A DNA stretch of 64,000 nt, from NCBI RefSeq assembly GCF_964204865.1, contig NC_135252.1, positions 8,887,383-8,951,382 on the forward strand. Reading direction: 5' to 3'. A model generated the notes under the pieces. The model had not been told where the DNA came from and did no database searches. It saw nothing but the letters and a program-made list of their open reading frames with translations. Of this stretch, positions 61,425-64,000 are shown one piece after another (within the stretch, counting starts at the first letter, position 1; the number at the start of each line of letters is the position of its first letter). A program made the translations under genes and the position numbers. Source of the DNA: Styela clava (Eukaryota; Chordata; Ascidiacea; Stolidobranchia; Styelidae).

Positions 61425-62710
61425 GCACACGTCAGAAAAAGAGTTAAAGAACGAATGAAAAGAGTAAAATGTAGGAGAATCGTTAATGCATAATTATAAT
61501 GAAAACACAAATAAAAAAAAATACGTTGAAAAACATGAAATAAAGTGATTTCAAACTGAATAGCAAGAATGAGAAATAAAACGACGAGGTGCAAATTCGA
61601 TAGAAATTTTTAAACGTGGACTGACGATTATCATCTCTACGAGTACGGGATAATGGAAAACTCCAGGAAGAAGGAACAGATTTTTGATGAAAGGACATTA
61701 GTAGAGCTTGACTGTACATCGTTTTCTCTCGGTTAGCAAAAATATAGAAGTAGCATTTGAAGAATTTCTGTGTTGATAAATAAGCCCGATTGGCCGTCAT
61801 CTATGTTCACATATTGTCAATCTAGAGAAAGTCAAGTGCTATGTGGAGAATTGATATTCAAACCCCCCTGCCTTATTATAATATCTCACCAAGACAACCA
61901 AAAACTACGCCATTCATGACGTCATACAAAAATGCTTCTGTCGATTCAATGCGATTAGAACAATACTCATGGCATTGATTTATATCGGTTTTTAAGCCCA
62001 TCAAAACAATGTGACGTAATTTCATTGTAGTCGACGTTGTTATGGTGATAATAAACAAAGAAATAATTAAACGACAATACCGGAAAATAAAAATTTTGTT
62101 ATATTACTCGTTGGCGCGCCTCTTGGCGATAAATAAAGATATTTTGGGCGATAAATAATGGCAAATGTCGCGACCCACACACAACCGCCAAATACTGTGC
62201 AAACATAGATTTAGGCCCAAAAGAAAAATTGCTGATCAATAAACGCAAAAAGAAAAAGACTAAGAGAAGAAAAAATGGCGGAAAACTATTTGATAACACT
62301 ATTAAAAAGATGCTGGCCACGAGCATATTAGCGCGTTTAGCCGAGTCTACAACGTTTAACAGCCTTTTTCCACCGAACCATCATGTTCACTCTTTACGTA
62401 CATACGTTAGCTAGAAACATTGAAAGTTTTTAAAGTTAAGCAAGTTAGAATAGATAGGCCACCAGGGCATATTCTATATATTAAATGATCAAAAATGGTT
62501 CGATTTTACCATCAAATGCTTAGCGTTGAGTCATACGTTTACAGATCAAAATTGCTATATGCAAATAAATGAATAAATACAATACGAATGAATGAATCGT
62601 CGATGAAACATATGGATAGATCATTGAGATTTGGAGTACACAAGTAAGAATGTACTACAGGCTAGGCTGATGATTCAATAAGCAATCTAGGGTATTTGGC
62701 CCCTTTGCTT

Positions 62711-62753
62711 CGTCCGAAGTGGGAGCCGAAATCGTCCGAAGTGGGAGCAAAAT
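62711..62753. repeat. two-copy 21-22 bp tandem repeat
   Basis: CGTCCGAAGTGGGAGC is repeated twice with short linkers (CGAAAT, AAAAT). No function is suggested. Confidence 0.75.
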
Positions 62754-62817
62754 GATCCAAATCTCGTTTTCGCGATTACGTTAATTTCAAAACCTGGCAA
62801 TTAGCCCTATACTCTTG

Positions 62818-62823
62818 TTTATT
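62818..62823 (-). terminator. DGK polyadenylation signal
   Basis: On the minus strand AATAAA lies about 95 bases after the DGK stop codon. Confidence 0.55.
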
Positions 62824-62917
62824 TTTTCGGTGATGAAGCTCGTGTTTCCCTCTTCCTTTCGTGAAATAAATTATGAAGGTTCAAAATACGACAGTGAAGC
62901 CTTTTTCTGTGTTGGTT

Positions 62918-63938
62918 TTAAGTGTCTTCAACCGTGGCTTTATTTTTCCCGAAACATGTCCATATTGAAGATTGTTGTGGTGGTGTTGCCATTAACATTG
63001 GTACTTGGTTTTTGTGAGTTATTTCGATCTGAAAATAGAAAAACATGACGATAAGAAACTATCAAATATCAAAGATGTAAAATAAATTAAAGATAACAAT
63101 GTTTGCCTCAGAAAGCAAATCGGATCAAATATAGATAAATTATTGAAAATGATGAAATGAATAAAAGGATGAGACTACTGGTAAAATGTTAATTTGTCCT
63201 CACAGTCAAATATTGATTCGGAATATTGTTTTATAGAATGATGATAAAAACCTAATTTGGTTAAATATGAGTTAATGATCGGGCGCTTTTTAAATGTTTA
63301 ACAATAAGTCATTGAGTAAAAATAAAAGTATACCGAAAAATAGAAATAATTGTACTGAAAGCAGAAGCAACATAACCAACACGATGATCAAAAGTTAAGA
63401 CCTAAAATTTAAACAATTTATTGGAAATCAATCTCACCTTACAAGGAACCTGCATCCATGGTTCTCCGTCAACTTGCATTGGAAACAATTTTGTCGTCCT
63501 GTAATATTGAGATTATTTAATTTATTTCTAATTTTTGCACTAAAAACAATTTGACTAAAAAAATTACCCATAATACAAAACTATTTTATATTTTTGATTC
63601 CCATTGAGTTATCCACACAAATCGTGACTCGGGTTATCATGGTGGTCAACCACCAATCAACCAATTATATAGTATAACCGGAACGCTGATTTGATATGAT
63701 TGCATTTGGCCAACCTTGATCATGGCATGGAGCATCCGATATGAATGTTTTAACAAACATTCGAATGGGCATTTTTATGTCAATCAAAATAATTTGAATT
63801 ATAAATGACGATTATCTTACGTAATTTCAATAACGTGTCCTTGTGCTAAACGATTTCCTGCACGAAGTCCCGCCATTATTTGTCCAACTTCCATCGCTCC
63901 CACGACACCAACAACTTCTAACATTTTGTCTCCCATGC
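62918..63938 (-). CDS. dgk: diacylglycerol kinase, C-terminal exons (partial)
   Basis: Three exons on the minus strand, 63938-63821, 63498-63438 and 63028-62918 (stop 62920-62918), give the last 95 or so residues. The 5' part lies beyond the right edge of the window. The sequence is the end of the DGK accessory domain: [37 protein letters not shown] and [17 protein letters not shown]. The VDGEPWMQ and ITHKNQ-PML motifs best match type I kinases (DGK alpha, beta, gamma), which phosphorylate diacylglycerol to phosphatidic acid at membranes and are calcium-regulated through EF hands. Those EF hands and C1 domains are not in the window, so the type is inferred from the tail alone. Splice phases 2 and 0 agree at both junctions. 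Confidence 0.9.
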
Positions 63939-64000
63939 CTAAAAACATAGTAAACAAATTGTGAAGATGAACACGACGGTGAGAGGGGGTCCTGGAAAGA

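Larger units (their letters stand above)
56710..62817. other. intergenic region upstream of the crystallin
   Basis: A 6.1-kb gap between the crystallin start and the DGK 3' end, both on the minus strand. It holds the crystallin core promoter at its left edge, an AT dinucleotide-rich stretch, a 32-bp tandem array (61053-61245), a 22-bp tandem duplication (61381-61424) and a two-copy repeat at 62711-62753. ORFs at 57986-58177 (-) and 60387-60632 (+) are unrecognised. No gene could be supported. Confidence 0.5.

Overview
The window is animal nuclear DNA: AT-rich, with short exons, GT-AG introns and clear orthologues of bilaterian genes. A single-domain beta/gamma-crystallin of about 87 residues with both calcium signatures, closely resembling the well-known Ciona protein, makes an ascidian tunicate the best guess. 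The species cannot be named from the sequence alone. No bacterial or organellar sequence was seen.

Six protein-coding genes could be assembled exon by exon. Splice phases agree at every junction, although no transcript was available. Left to right they are: (1) a Hand-family bHLH transcription factor, + strand, 1387-3612; (2) a GULP/CED-6 engulfment adaptor, - strand, 25815 down to 9469, with two additional in-frame exons; (3) an SGLT-type SLC5A sodium/solute cotransporter, + strand, 33014-40468, 14 exons; (4) a glutamate decarboxylase, + strand, 43761-52101, 15 exons; (5) the beta/gamma-crystallin, - strand, 56709 down to 53414, 3 exons, convergent with the decarboxylase; (6) the last three exons of a type I-like diacylglycerol kinase, - strand, 63938 down to 62918, continuing past the right edge.

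Between and inside the genes are many small, apparently non-autonomous DNA transposons. They include hAT-like elements with 8-bp target duplications, a GGCGCTCC-ended family in three copies, two palindromic elements with perfect 9-bp target duplications (Mutator-like), and a long-TIR element. There are also a dispersed repeat family in four copies, a LINE-like YADD fragment and a 32-bp tandem repeat.

The genes do not form one pathway; this is an ordinary mixed metazoan neighbourhood. The most unusual features are in the GULP gene. One is a 1.9-kb symmetric-phase exon that would add about 630 serine-rich residues and end in a hydrophobic tail. The other is a 210-bp highly basic cassette exon just before the conserved C terminus. 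Also of interest are the 224-residue extension of the Hand protein and a possible gene or gene relic on the opposite strand in SLC5A intron 3.
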